Assembly: GCF_013823385.1 (NCBI RefSeq)
Contig: NZ_PNMA01000001.1
Location: 124,001 to 188,000 of the forward strand
DNA: 64,000 bases
From: Hyphomonas sp.
GTDB taxonomy: Bacteria > Pseudomonadota > Alphaproteobacteria > Caulobacterales > Hyphomonadaceae
Direction of reading: 5' to 3'
Shown here: one piece after another, positions 35,559 through 44,132 of the stretch
How the letters are laid out: each line of letters starts with the position of its first letter
Position numbering within the stretch: position 1 is the stretch's first letter
The notes under the pieces: model-generated
Told to the model about the DNA's origin: nothing
What the model saw: the letters and a program-made list of their open reading frames with translations, nothing else
The model's database searches: none
Program-made: the position numbers and the translations under genes

Positions 35559-36431
35559 ATGAAAGACAGCCTCGCGCTGATTGGCCTGGACTGGACAGGC
35601 TCCCGGCTCTCTGCCTGGGCGTATGATGCCGGAGGGGAGATCCTCTCCTCGGCGGTGATGCATGAGCCCGAGCGAATCGCCCCGTCCGAATATCTCGCCC
35701 GCATCCGCTTCCATGTCAGCGAGTGGCTGGGGGCATGGCCGGAGGTGCCGGTCATCGTGTCCGGGGATGTGGGTATCCTGTCCCAATCTGTCACCAACCT
35801 GTCCATTCCTGTCCCGTTGATGTCCATGCCGGGCCATCTGATGGCGCGCGATGGCATCTGGATTGTGCCGTGGATACGCCAGCTCTCGCCGCCCGACATC
35901 TCCTGCGGCTCCGAGACGATTCTTGCCGGTCTGGGGGAAGATCACGCCGCCGTCTGCATCGTCGGGCGCCACACCCGCCATTATGATCTGGAACATGGCC
36001 GCATCCTCGGCCTCTCCACCGAAATCACCTCCGAGCTGCGAGACCTGCTGCTCACGGCCGGCGCCCTGGCTCTGAAGGATGGCCCGGCCCAGATCTTCGA
36101 TCCCCGCGTGTTCCGCGAATGGGTCGAGCGGGCCCTCGATACCGACGACGCGCCGCCGGTCTTCTCCGTCGAGGCGGCCATCTTCACCGGCCAGCTGGAT
36201 CCCGCCTGCAAGGCCGCCGCGATCGCCGGCCTGCTGATCGGCGCTGATGTGGCCGCCCATTACGATCCCGGCGATGAAGTGCTGCTGGTGGCCGATGGGC
36301 CCCTGCGCGAAGCCTACGGCCTCGCCCTCGATGCCCTGGGCGCTGATGTTGATGAAATTTCCGCCAGTGAGGCGCTGCGGGAGGGCTTGTTTGAACTCGC
36401 CGATCTTGCGGGCCTTCTCGGCGAGGATTAA
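35559..36431 (+). CDS. Divergent 2-dehydro-3-deoxygalactonokinase (DgoK) family protein
   Basis: A 290-residue DgoK-family protein. Family landmarks are recognisable but altered: the N-terminal LDWTGSRLSAWAY replaces the usual DWGSTNLRAW, DISCGSETILAGL replaces the MRGEETQ region, and VGRHTRHYDLEHGRI replaces PGTHxKWV. ATP- and sugar-binding positions are therefore changed, so KDGal kinase activity is doubtful. The start is ATG 35559 after GGAAAG. An SMP-30-like gene follows after 36 bp; there is no dgoA aldolase or transporter nearby. Membership in the family is firm, catalytic function is not. Confidence 0.78.
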   Translation: MKDSLALIGLDWTGSRLSAWAYDAGGEILSSAVMHEPERIAPSEYLARIRFHVSEWLGAWPEVPVIVSGDVGILSQSVTNLSIPVPLMSMPGHLMARDGIWIVPWIRQLSPPDISCGSETILAGLGEDHAAVCIVGRHTRHYDLEHGRILGLSTEITSELRDLLLTAGALALKDGPAQIFDPRVFREWVERALDTDDAPPVFSVEAAIFTGQLDPACKAAAIAGLLIGADVAAHYDPGDEVLLVADGPLREAYGLALDALGADVDEISASEALREGLFELADLAGLLGED

Positions 36432-36467
36432 TTCGCCCTTTCCATCCATTGCGACGGTCTCTCCGCC

Positions 36468-37346
36468 ATGATCCTCTCCCCCGAATGCGTTGCGCCAACC
36501 GGCTGTATGCAGGGCGAGGCGCCGCTGTGGAGCCCTTCTGAGGGCTTCCTCTGGTGGGTCGATATCCGCCGGGCAAAACTCCACCGCTACAATCCCAAGA
36601 CCGGCAATACCCGGCGGTATGATCTGCCGGTGAAGGCCAGCAGCCTGGCGCTGTATGGCGGCCATCTGCTGATGGCAGCAGACCGGGAGATCGGGTTTTT
36701 CGATCCCGCCAATGAAGCCTATGAGCGCCTCTGCGCCCTGCCGGAGGAGCCCCCGACCAATCGCACGAGCGATGGCGGCGTCGCGCCCGACGGCTCCTTC
36801 TGGTTCGGCACCATGGACGAGGCCGAGCGCGACCCGAGCGGGGTCTATTACCGCTATGGTCCCGACAAGACGGTGACGCCGCTGCGCCTGCCCTCGGTAC
36901 TGGTCACCAAGACGATGCAGTTCTCGCCCGATGGGCGCACCTTCTACACCTGCGACAGCGCCGAGGCGGAAATCCTCGCCTTCGATGTGAACCCTGAAAC
37001 GGGCGTGCTTTCCGGGCGGCGGACCTTTGCGTTTACGCATGAGCTGGGCGGTCTGCCCTACGGGTCGACCGTCGACAGCGAGGGTGGCCTTTGGGTCTGC
37101 CTGCACGGCGCCTCCCGCGTTGTCCGGTTCGCGCCGGATGGGGCCCTGGACAAGGTCATCATCCTTGCCGCGCCGCTGCCCACCGGCTGCGCCATCGGGG
37201 GGCAGGACATGCGTACCCTTTTCATCACCACCGCCCGAACCGGGCTCAGCTTCCCGCAGCTTGACGCCCGCCCGCTCTCCGGCAGCCTGTTTGCCGTGGA
37301 AGTGGATGTACCCGGCCTGCCGCCACGGGCTTTCGGCAAGCTTTAG
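36468..37346 (+). CDS. SMP-30/gluconolactonase/LRE family protein with altered metal site
   Basis: A 292-residue six-bladed beta-propeller of the SMP-30/gluconolactonase family, which normally opens sugar lactones with a bound divalent metal. The first ligand, Glu in MQGEAPLWSP, is kept. The usual NDG is SDG (in NRTSDGGVAPDG), the PNG segment is TKT (VTKTMQFSPDG), and the PDG segment is PYG (GLPYGSTVD). So three of four expected ligands are replaced. It may be a non-lactonase relative. It is likely co-transcribed with the divergent DgoK-like gene upstream. Confidence 0.82.
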   Translation: MILSPECVAPTGCMQGEAPLWSPSEGFLWWVDIRRAKLHRYNPKTGNTRRYDLPVKASSLALYGGHLLMAADREIGFFDPANEAYERLCALPEEPPTNRTSDGGVAPDGSFWFGTMDEAERDPSGVYYRYGPDKTVTPLRLPSVLVTKTMQFSPDGRTFYTCDSAEAEILAFDVNPETGVLSGRRTFAFTHELGGLPYGSTVDSEGGLWVCLHGASRVVRFAPDGALDKVIILAAPLPTGCAIGGQDMRTLFITTARTGLSFPQLDARPLSGSLFAVEVDVPGLPPRAFGKL

Positions 37347-37488
37347 GGCAGGGCGGGGCTTGTTTCGGAGGCCAACTCAACGCACATCTGCAGCGGGTTG
37401 GCACTCCTGAAGCGGAGTTCCATGCATATTTGCCGTGGACGCGGGCGCCCAAAAGGGCTAATCGCCCGCCTTTCAAGTGAGTGGTGAC

Positions 37489-37707
37489 ATGGCCGTTAAG
37501 GACCAGAAGGAAAAGAAGAAGCGGGTTGGACCGATTACATTCCTGCGCCAGGTGCGTGCGGAAGGTAACAAGGTGACATGGACCTCGCGCCAGGAGACCA
37601 TCCAGGCGACGATTTTCGTGCTGATCATGTCGATCCTGATCGCGATATTCCTTTTCCTGACCGATACAGTCATAACCCTGTTCGTGAATTTCGTACGCGG
37701 CGCCTGA
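37489..37707 (+). CDS. secE: Preprotein translocase subunit SecE
   Basis: A 72-residue single-span SecE. A basic N-terminus (KDQKEKKKR) and an amphipathic helix with FLRQVRAEGNKVTWTSRQET lead into one membrane helix (about 44-66). It stabilises SecY in the Sec channel. The start is ATG 37489; an in-frame GTG four codons earlier (37477) is possible. nusG follows after 44 bp. No tRNA-Trp precedes it, unlike many relatives. Confidence 0.95.
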   Translation: MAVKDQKEKKKRVGPITFLRQVRAEGNKVTWTSRQETIQATIFVLIMSILIAIFLFLTDTVITLFVNFVRGA

Positions 37708-37751
37708 CGGCTGCCGTGACGCTAACAGACCTTCCGGAGCGCGTTCGCCCC

Positions 37752-38294
37752 ATGCCTGATGCCAAGTGGTACATTGTCCACGCCTATTCCAACTTCGAAA
37801 AGAAGGTGGCCGCCACGATTCGCGAACAGGCGGAGCGCAAGGGCCTTCTGCACCTGATCGAAGAGATCGAAGTGCCGACCGAAGAGGTCGTCGAGGTCGC
37901 GCGCGGCAAGAAGAAGACGGTCGAGAAGCGTTTCTTCCCCGGCTATGTGCTGATGAAGGCGCAGCTGACCGACGATATCTACCACCTCGTCAAGGACACG
38001 CCGAAAGTTTCCGGCTTCCTCGGCGCCGAAGGGGGCAAGAAGCCGCTGCCGGTCCGCCAGAAGGAAGTTGACCGCATTCTCGGCAAGTCGACCGATACGG
38101 CGGCCGAGCGTCCGCGTCCGAAGGTCAGCTTCGAGATCGGTGAGCAGGTTCAGGTCAATGACGGGCCGTTCCAGGGCTTCGAAGGCGCTGTCGAGGAAAT
38201 CGACGAGGCGCATGGCCGCCTGAAAGTCACCGTTTCGATCTTCGGCCGGGGCACCCCGGTTGATCTTGAGTTCGACCAGGTTGTGAAGATTTGA
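37752..38294 (+). CDS. nusG: Transcription termination/antitermination factor NusG
   Basis: A 180-residue protein with the NGN domain (about 5-115: WYIVHAYSNFEKKVA, RFFPGYVLMKA, VSGFLG) that binds RNA polymerase and the C-terminal KOW domain (about 125-180: GEQVQVNDGPFQGFEG). It links transcription to Rho and ribosomes. Usually rplK follows nusG. Here a tRNA-His gene lies 84 bp downstream and no ribosomal protein genes are in the region. Confidence 0.97.
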   Translation: MPDAKWYIVHAYSNFEKKVAATIREQAERKGLLHLIEEIEVPTEEVVEVARGKKKTVEKRFFPGYVLMKAQLTDDIYHLVKDTPKVSGFLGAEGGKKPLPVRQKEVDRILGKSTDTAAERPRPKVSFEIGEQVQVNDGPFQGFEGAVEEIDEAHGRLKVTVSIFGRGTPVDLEFDQVVKI

Positions 38295-38378
38295 TCATTT
38301 TTCGGCAGAGCAGGGGCTTCGGCACGCTGCTCGCCGCTTGAAACCCTTTTCCGGTAGCTGTATGTCGCCGGAACAGAT

Positions 38379-38455
38379 GCCGCCTTAGCTCAGTTGGTTA
38401 GAGCGCTGGTTTGTGGAACCAGAGGTCCTCCGTTCAAGCCGGAGAGGCGGTACCA
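38379..38455 (+). tRNA. tRNA-His (GTG anticodon)
   Basis: A full cloverleaf of 77 nt including an encoded CCA: acceptor GCCGCCT/AGGCGGT, D stem GCTC/GAGC, anticodon stem CTGGT/ACCAG around TTGTGGA, and T-arm with GTTCAAG. The first acceptor pair is G1-T72, the discriminator is A73, and the base before G1 is T, so there is no encoded G-1. This is the alphaproteobacterial form of tRNA-His. Confidence 0.95.
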
Positions 38456-39090
38456 TTTCCCCCTCATCACCGTTGAACCCATTTACCCCTTCGCGGCAGC
38501 CAGATGCTCTGGCTGGCGCCGTGCTGCAGGTAACTGGCTGAGAAAGCCGGATTTCTCCCTATGGTTGCGGGAATGGGTTGGGGTTCCAGGCGGCGATGCG
38601 CGGTCCCCCCTCGACCCTGTTTCTGGCCAGGGCGCGCGCTGACCCTCCAGCGTGCAGGATGGCCGTGTGGTCCCTGAAAGAGCCGCTGCCATTCGGGGAA
38701 CTGAAGGTCGAACTCAGCCGTTAAGCAACTGCCATGCTGATTCGGCGGAGAATCTGCTTTGGGCATCGAATCCGGCCTCTTTGCAACGAGGCTGTGGAAT
38801 TCGGCCGGAAAATCAAAAAAAGTGTCTCCGGGCTGGAACCAAAGCCCGGATCGCTGCGTTTGTGAATTGTCGTTCAGCGCACGTTAATAATGCGTCGTTT
38901 GACGGCTATGGGGACCTGTTGCAAAAGGGTCTCGGTAGGCGATAATTTCCACCGCATTCGGGGGTATTGGGACTAAAAATGCTCGCGGACGGCGGAAAAA
39001 ACGTTTAACACCAAAGCATGCGGTTGATACCCGCTATGAACCTGCGGCCGAGGACAATCCCGTCATTCGGCACACAAAAGGGGATTGAGT
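38456..39090. other. 635-bp gene-free region upstream of the OmpA-family gene
   Basis: No convincing protein-coding frame is visible. It holds a minus-strand terminator-like hairpin (38811-38850) and, nearer to the OmpA-family gene, A/T-rich tracts (around 38890-39010) that probably include that gene's promoter. AAGGGGA lies just before ATG 39091. Confidence 0.6.
38811..38850 (-). terminator. Minus-strand terminator-like hairpin, possible small-RNA 3' end
   Basis: TCCGGGCT (38827-38834) and AGCCCGGA (38843-38850) form a perfect 8-bp stem with an 8-nt loop. On the minus strand it is followed, after GACAC, by seven T residues (A7 at 38815-38821). No minus-strand gene lies between here and the OmpA-family gene, so a short divergent transcript of up to about 230 nt is implied. 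Confidence 0.45.
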
Positions 39091-40248
39091 ATGAAGAAAA
39101 CTCTGTTGTGCGCGACTGCCGCGGCCGCTTTCGCGACTGCTGGCGCCACGGCGCACGCCGAAGACGGCTGGTATTCGCGCGCGGATATCCAGTATTCCTT
39201 CGACGGCACCGTTGATCACGATCCGACGGCAGCCTTTAACGGTTCGATTGTCGATAATTCGTCGGTTTCCGAAAATCTCGGCCTGAGCCTCGGTCTCGGC
39301 TATGGCTTCGCCAATGGTCTGCGCCTTGAGGGCGTGCTCGGCCAACGTGGTGGCGATCTTGATGTCCCGAACGGCATCAATGGCACGCTTCCTGGCTCGT
39401 CGACCGCGCCTGCCGGCTATGCCAGCGTCACGGACCTGATGGTCAATGGCCTTTACGACTTCAACAAAGGTGGCACGGTCCAGCCTTACATCGGTCTCGG
39501 TGTTGGTGGTGCTCGCTTGAACGCAAAAGCGTCCAACCGCACGCTTCCGGCTGGCGCCGCTGCAAACGGCTTCTCCGACAAAGCTTCCGGCATTGCCTAT
39601 CAGGGCCTTCTGGGCGTCGGCTTCAAGCTGTCTGAGCGTCTCACCATGGACGTCGGCTACAAGTATTTCACGGTTGAAGACCTCAACTTTGATGGCAAAG
39701 CAGGCACCGCCGGTTCCTATGACGTAGACTACCAGGATCACACTGCGACCCTGGGCGTGCGTTATTCGTTCGCTGCGCCGCCGGCACCGCCTCCGCCGCC
39801 GCCCCCGCCTCCGCCGCCTCCTCCGCCGCCGCCCCCGCCGCCTCCTCCGCCGCCTCCGCCGGAAGAGACCGCCCCGCCGATGGCCCAGCAGTGCTCTGCA
39901 CTCAGCCAGGAGTTCGTGGTGTACTTCGAGTGGGATCGTTCGGATCTGACGAGCCAGGCTTCGGCAGTTATCGATCAGGCTGTGGCCAACATTCGTTCGG
40001 TTGAAGGCTGCTCCGCTGGTTCGGTGACCATCATTGGTCACACCGACACTTCGGGCGCTGCTGACTACAACCAGCGTCTGTCGGTTCGCCGCGCTGACGT
40101 GGTTGCCTCCGCTCTGACCCAGCGCGGCATTGCCAGCACGCTGATCTCGAAAGACGGTAAAGGTGAAACCGCGCTCGCCAAAGCAACGCTTGACGGTGTT
40201 CGCGAGCCGCTGAACCGCCGCTCGGAAGTCACGATCATCGTTCAGTAA
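39091..40248 (+). CDS. OmpA-family outer-membrane protein with poly-proline linker
   Basis: A 385-residue protein with a signal peptide (MKKTLLCATAAAAFATAGATAHA), an eight-stranded OmpA-like barrel (about 25-228, ending TATLGVRYSF), a linker with 25 consecutive prolines (39787-39861), and a C-terminal OmpA peptidoglycan-binding domain (FEWDRSDLTSQASAVIDQA, IIGHTDTSGAADYNQRLSVRRAD, EPLNRRSEV). It anchors the outer membrane to the cell wall. The poly-Pro run would demand EF-P during translation. The start is ATG 39091; an upstream in-frame TTG is less likely. A strong terminator follows. Confidence 0.95.
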   Translation: MKKTLLCATAAAAFATAGATAHAEDGWYSRADIQYSFDGTVDHDPTAAFNGSIVDNSSVSENLGLSLGLGYGFANGLRLEGVLGQRGGDLDVPNGINGTLPGSSTAPAGYASVTDLMVNGLYDFNKGGTVQPYIGLGVGGARLNAKASNRTLPAGAAANGFSDKASGIAYQGLLGVGFKLSERLTMDVGYKYFTVEDLNFDGKAGTAGSYDVDYQDHTATLGVRYSFAAPPAPPPPPPPPPPPPPPPPPPPPPPPPPEETAPPMAQQCSALSQEFVVYFEWDRSDLTSQASAVIDQAVANIRSVEGCSAGSVTIIGHTDTSGAADYNQRLSVRRADVVASALTQRGIASTLISKDGKGETALAKATLDGVREPLNRRSEVTIIVQ

Positions 40249-40269
40249 CGGCGATTGATTTCTCTAAGG

Positions 40270-40302
40270 AAACGGCCCGGCGAAAGCTGGGCCGTTTTTT
40301 TG
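40270..40302 (+). terminator. Rho-independent terminator after the OmpA-family gene
   Basis: AACGGCCC (40271-40278) and GGGCCGTT (40289-40296) form an 8-bp stem with a GCGAAAGC-type loop, followed by a run of seven T. It lies about 22 bp after the stop codon. Confidence 0.93.
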
Positions 40303-40360
40303 TTTTCGCGGGGGAAGGGCAGAGGCTTGCCGCGTGCCTTCAGCTGTGAAACCAAGGGCC

Positions 40361-41620
40361 ATGACCCAACTCAGCTCTCTTTCCCGCGAAGATGAGGCCG
40401 CGCGTGAGCGCCTCGCTGCGGCCGCCCCGGACATGATTGCGCGGACCCGCGCCTGGTCCTCGATAAACACGGGCAGTTACAATATTGCCGGCCTGAAGAT
40501 GCTGGCGCCCAAGCTTGCAGATGCCTTCTCGGCGCTTGAGGCCGATGTGCGCCTGGTGGAGGGGCCGGGCTTTGACACGGTCGGCGCCGACGGACGGGTG
40601 GTGCAGATGCATACCGGGCCTATCGTCAAGGTAAGCTCGCGGCCCGCCGCCCCGATCCAGGTCGTCCTGTCCGGCCATTATGATACGGTCTTCCCGCCGG
40701 GGACGTTCGAGACGATTCGAGACCTGGACAATGGCCGGATCAATGGCCCCGGCATGGCAGACATGAAAGGCGGGCTGAGCCTCATGCTCGAAGCCCTCAG
40801 GACCTTCGAAAGTGGTCCGCTCAAGGATCGTCTCGGCTATCAGATCGTGATCACGCCGGATGAGGAGATCGGAAACTTTGCCTCGTCAGCCGCGCTGACG
40901 GAGGCTGCCCGTTCCGGCGCGCATATCGGTATGACATATGAGCCGGCCATGGAAACAGGCGCTATGTCCGGGGGCCGCAAGGGGTCTGCTGTATTTGACA
41001 TCGTGCTGCATGGCCGGGCGGCGCATGCCGGCCGCGCCAAGGAAGAGGGGCGCAGCGCCATTGAAGCGGCGGCGGAACTGGTTCTCGGCCTTGAAGCGCT
41101 GAATGGCCAGCGCGACGGGGTGACTTTCAATGTCGGCGCCATCGAGGGCGGCAGCCCGGTCAATATCGTGCCGGATCTTGCCGTTGTCCGCTTTGGCGCC
41201 CGCGCGCCCGATGCTGAGGCGTCGGCCTGGGCCACCCGGGAGGTTGAGCGCCTGTTTGCGCGTGCCTCGGCGCGCGATGGTATTCACGGCCATCTGCATG
41301 GCGGTTTCTATCGCCCGCCCAAGCCGCGCAACGCCGCGCAGCAGGCCCTGTTCGACGCCGTCCATGCCACCGGCCAGGCAATCGGTCTCGAGCTTGAGTT
41401 TGTTGACACGGGCGGTGTCTGCGAAGGCAACAACATCTTTGCGGCGGGTGTTCCCAACGTTGATACGCTGGGTGTGCGCGGGGGGCGGATTCACTCCGAT
41501 GAGGAATTCGTCATTGTCGAGAGCTTTGCCGAGCGGGCAACGCTCTCGGCGCTTATCCTGAACAGGCTGGCAGATGGGCGGATGGACGCAAAGCGCATCA
41601 AGGAATTGATGGGGCGCTGA
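40361..41620 (+). CDS. M20-family metallohydrolase in the AST operon (possible AstE substitute)
   Basis: A 419-residue M20 peptidase/deacylase. Zinc ligands and catalytic residues are visible: GHYDTV (His, Asp), GPGMADMKGG (bridging Asp), TPDEEIGN (catalytic and ligand Glu), YEPAM and the late HSDEEF His. A dimerisation domain lies at about 205-320. It is the first gene of an operon with astA, astD and astB, which lacks astE. M20 enzymes remove acyl groups from amino acids, so it may perform the final desuccinylation of succinylglutamate. That role is inferred. The start is ATG 40361 after AAGGG. Confidence 0.88.
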   Translation: MTQLSSLSREDEAARERLAAAAPDMIARTRAWSSINTGSYNIAGLKMLAPKLADAFSALEADVRLVEGPGFDTVGADGRVVQMHTGPIVKVSSRPAAPIQVVLSGHYDTVFPPGTFETIRDLDNGRINGPGMADMKGGLSLMLEALRTFESGPLKDRLGYQIVITPDEEIGNFASSAALTEAARSGAHIGMTYEPAMETGAMSGGRKGSAVFDIVLHGRAAHAGRAKEEGRSAIEAAAELVLGLEALNGQRDGVTFNVGAIEGGSPVNIVPDLAVVRFGARAPDAEASAWATREVERLFARASARDGIHGHLHGGFYRPPKPRNAAQQALFDAVHATGQAIGLELEFVDTGGVCEGNNIFAAGVPNVDTLGVRGGRIHSDEEFVIVESFAERATLSALILNRLADGRMDAKRIKELMGR

Positions 41621-41622
41621 GC

Positions 41623-42663
41623 ATGAGCATTGAATATGTGATGCGGCCCTCGCGGCTCGACGATCTCGGGGCTTTGATGGAGCTGGCTGAATTGTCCGGC
41701 CCCGGATTTACAAGCCTTCCGGTGGATGAGCCGATCCTGATGGAGCGGCTCGAGAAATCCGAGCAGGCATTTCATAGCCGCCAGAAAAATATTCAGTACG
41801 GAAAGTATCTGATGATGATGGAGCATCTGCCGACCGGGAAGGTCGTCGGGTGCTCTGCGGTGAAGGCCGGAACGGGCATTGATCAGCCCTTTTTCAATTA
41901 TCGCATCATCACGCTGGCGCAGGCGAGCCATGCCGCAGGCAACCTCCGCTTCGATATGGACGCGCTGGTGCTGACGAACGAATATGTCGGCTATACCGAG
42001 GTTGGCACACTGTTCCTGAAGCCGGACCATCGGGGCGGCGGCGCCGGGCGCCTTGCGGCGCAATCGCGGTATCTTCTGATGGCGGCCGCGCCGGAGCGTT
42101 TCAGCGACAGGGTGCTGGCAGAGCTGCGCGGCGTTGTGGACGACACGGGCGAGTCGCCTTTCTGGGAATGTCTCGGGCGGCATTTCTTCCGCATGGATTT
42201 TGCCGAGGCAGACCGGCTTTCGGCGACTACGGACAATCAGTTCATTGTCGATCTGATGCCGCGCTATCCGGTGTATGTGGACCTCCTTCCGCCGGAGGCA
42301 CGCGAAGTCATCGGGCGTTGCCATTCGGAAGGGGTCGGCGCCTACAAGCTTCTCCAATGGGAAGGCTTCGAGTTTGACCGGACTGTGGACATCTTCGATG
42401 GCGGCCCATTGGTGGCCGCGCAGCGGCGCCATATCCGCACAATTCAGGAAAGCCGCGTGGTTACAGTGGAAGCCGGCGAAGTCGAGGGTGATCCGGATGC
42501 GCGCCAGGGGCTGCTCTGCAGCAACAGGCTGCCCGATTTCCGCGTTTCGCTCGGCAAGTTCATTCGCCGGGGCGAAAACAATCTGGTTGTTTCATCAGAC
42601 ATTCTGGAAGCGTTGCATCTGAAACCCGGTATGCCCGCGCGCTTCTGGGTACGGAGCAAGTAA
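41623..42663 (+). CDS. astA: Arginine N-succinyltransferase
   Basis: A 346-residue AstA that transfers succinyl from succinyl-CoA to arginine, the first step of the ammonia-producing AST pathway. Conserved stretches include RPSRLDDLGALMELAELSGPGFTSLP, VGTLFLKPDHRGGGAGRLAAQSRYLLMA and FWECLGRHFFRMDF. It begins 2 bp after the M20 gene and its stop overlaps the astD start (TAATG), so the genes are translated as a coupled set. Confidence 0.96.
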   Translation: MSIEYVMRPSRLDDLGALMELAELSGPGFTSLPVDEPILMERLEKSEQAFHSRQKNIQYGKYLMMMEHLPTGKVVGCSAVKAGTGIDQPFFNYRIITLAQASHAAGNLRFDMDALVLTNEYVGYTEVGTLFLKPDHRGGGAGRLAAQSRYLLMAAAPERFSDRVLAELRGVVDDTGESPFWECLGRHFFRMDFAEADRLSATTDNQFIVDLMPRYPVYVDLLPPEAREVIGRCHSEGVGAYKLLQWEGFEFDRTVDIFDGGPLVAAQRRHIRTIQESRVVTVEAGEVEGDPDARQGLLCSNRLPDFRVSLGKFIRRGENNLVVSSDILEALHLKPGMPARFWVRSK

Positions 42664-44117
42664 TGAAAGACGGCGTATATATCGACGGCAAGTGGCGCCC
42701 CGGAAACGGCGCCGCATTCGCCAAGCATTGCCCGGCGACCGGCGAATTCAGCTGGGAGGGGCACTCGGCCGATGCCGGTGAAGTGGCCGCCGCCGTCGCC
42801 TCCGCCCGGGCGGCCTTTTCCGGCTGGGCCAGGACGCCTGTTCAGGATCGTATCGCCATCATGGAGCGGTATGCCGAAGAGATCGGCAAGCGTGCCGCCG
42901 GCATCGCCGAAGCGATCAGCCGCGATATGGGCAAGGCTCTCTGGGATTCTCAGGCCGAAGCGGCCACCATGAAAGCCAAGATCGGGGTTTCCGTGGCGGC
43001 TCTGAAAGAGCGCGCAGGCGACCGGGATGAACCTGCGGCTTTTGGTCAATCCCGCCTGACGCATCGTCCTCATGGCGTAATGGCCGTATTCGGACCATTC
43101 AATTTTCCCGGACATCTGCCCAACGGGCATATCGTGCCGGCGCTGCTGGCGGGCAACACCTGCGTTTTCAAGCCATCTGAACTGGCGCCTTCGGTGGCAG
43201 AGATCATGGCAGATGCCTTTGCCGCCGCCGGGCTGCCGGACGGCTGCATAAACATCGTCCACGGAGGACGCGACACCGGCGCGGCCCTGATCAACCAGCC
43301 GATCAATGGTCTGCTGTTCACCGGATCAGCGGCAACGGGCGTCTTCTTCCACAAGCATTTTGCCGGCCGGCCGGATGTGATCCTGGCGCTGGAAATGGGC
43401 GGCAACAATCCCCTGATCATATGGGAGCCTGCAGATGTTGACGCGGCCGCAGACATTGCTGCGCAGTCTGCCTATCTCACGACCGGGCAGCGCTGTTCCT
43501 GCGCGCGCCGCCTGGTCCTCCCGGAAGGCGCCTTTGGCGATGCCGTGATCGATGCCATCGCCGCCCGCGCCAGGGGCATCCGCATCGGCGCATGGAATGA
43601 GCCGGGCATATTCATGGGCCCGCTGGTGTCTCCCAAAGCTGCGGGGCAGGCGGCGGAATTCTATCAGATGCTCCTGTCGAAAGGCGGCAAGCCCATACTG
43701 CCGCTGGAGGCGGGCCCGCAGGGAACGGGTTTCGTTTCTCCGGGCATTGTGGATGTGACGGATGCTGAAGGTATTCCGGATGAGGAGCTTTTCGGGCCGT
43801 TGATCCAGATAAGCCGCGTGGCGAATTTCGATGACGCCATTCTGCGCGCCAATGCAACCAAATATGGCCTTTCCGGCGGCCTGGTCAGCGATGACGATAC
43901 TCTGTGGCAGCGGGCCTATGGCGAGATGCGCGCGGGCGTCCTCAACAGAAACCGGCCGACGGCTGGGGCGAGCGGCGCCATGCCGTTCGGCGGGCCAGGA
44001 CTGTCGGGAAATTTCCGTCCGGGGGCGTATTATGCCGCCGACTATTGCGCCTGGCCACAGGCCAGCCAACTTGCCCCAAAAGCGGCCCGGATGACGGCGC
44101 CAGGCTTTCCCTCCTGA
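42663..44117 (+). CDS. astD: Succinylglutamate-semialdehyde dehydrogenase
   Basis: A 484-residue aldehyde dehydrogenase converting succinylglutamate semialdehyde to succinylglutamate with NAD. The NAD-binding region has FGPFNFPGHLPNGHIVPALLAGN and FTGSAATG; the active-site Glu is in LEMGGNNPLI and the catalytic Cys in TTGQRCSCARR. C-terminal features FGPLIQI and NRPTAGASGAMPFGG fit AstD. One base overlaps astA. The methyltransferase gene follows after 15 bp. Confidence 0.95.
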   Translation: MKDGVYIDGKWRPGNGAAFAKHCPATGEFSWEGHSADAGEVAAAVASARAAFSGWARTPVQDRIAIMERYAEEIGKRAAGIAEAISRDMGKALWDSQAEAATMKAKIGVSVAALKERAGDRDEPAAFGQSRLTHRPHGVMAVFGPFNFPGHLPNGHIVPALLAGNTCVFKPSELAPSVAEIMADAFAAAGLPDGCINIVHGGRDTGAALINQPINGLLFTGSAATGVFFHKHFAGRPDVILALEMGGNNPLIIWEPADVDAAADIAAQSAYLTTGQRCSCARRLVLPEGAFGDAVIDAIAARARGIRIGAWNEPGIFMGPLVSPKAAGQAAEFYQMLLSKGGKPILPLEAGPQGTGFVSPGIVDVTDAEGIPDEELFGPLIQISRVANFDDAILRANATKYGLSGGLVSDDDTLWQRAYGEMRAGVLNRNRPTAGASGAMPFGGPGLSGNFRPGAYYAADYCAWPQASQLAPKAARMTAPGFPS

Positions 44118-44132
44118 GAGGAGACAGGAACA

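Noticed and set aside
38467-38945. Open frames in the gap before the OmpA-family gene
   Set aside because: Overlapping frames on both strands lack ribosome-binding sites and conserved-looking sequence.
39787-39861. Short tandem repeat that could suggest a CRISPR-like or satellite array
   Set aside because: It is the in-frame poly-proline linker of the OmpA-family protein, with no spacers.
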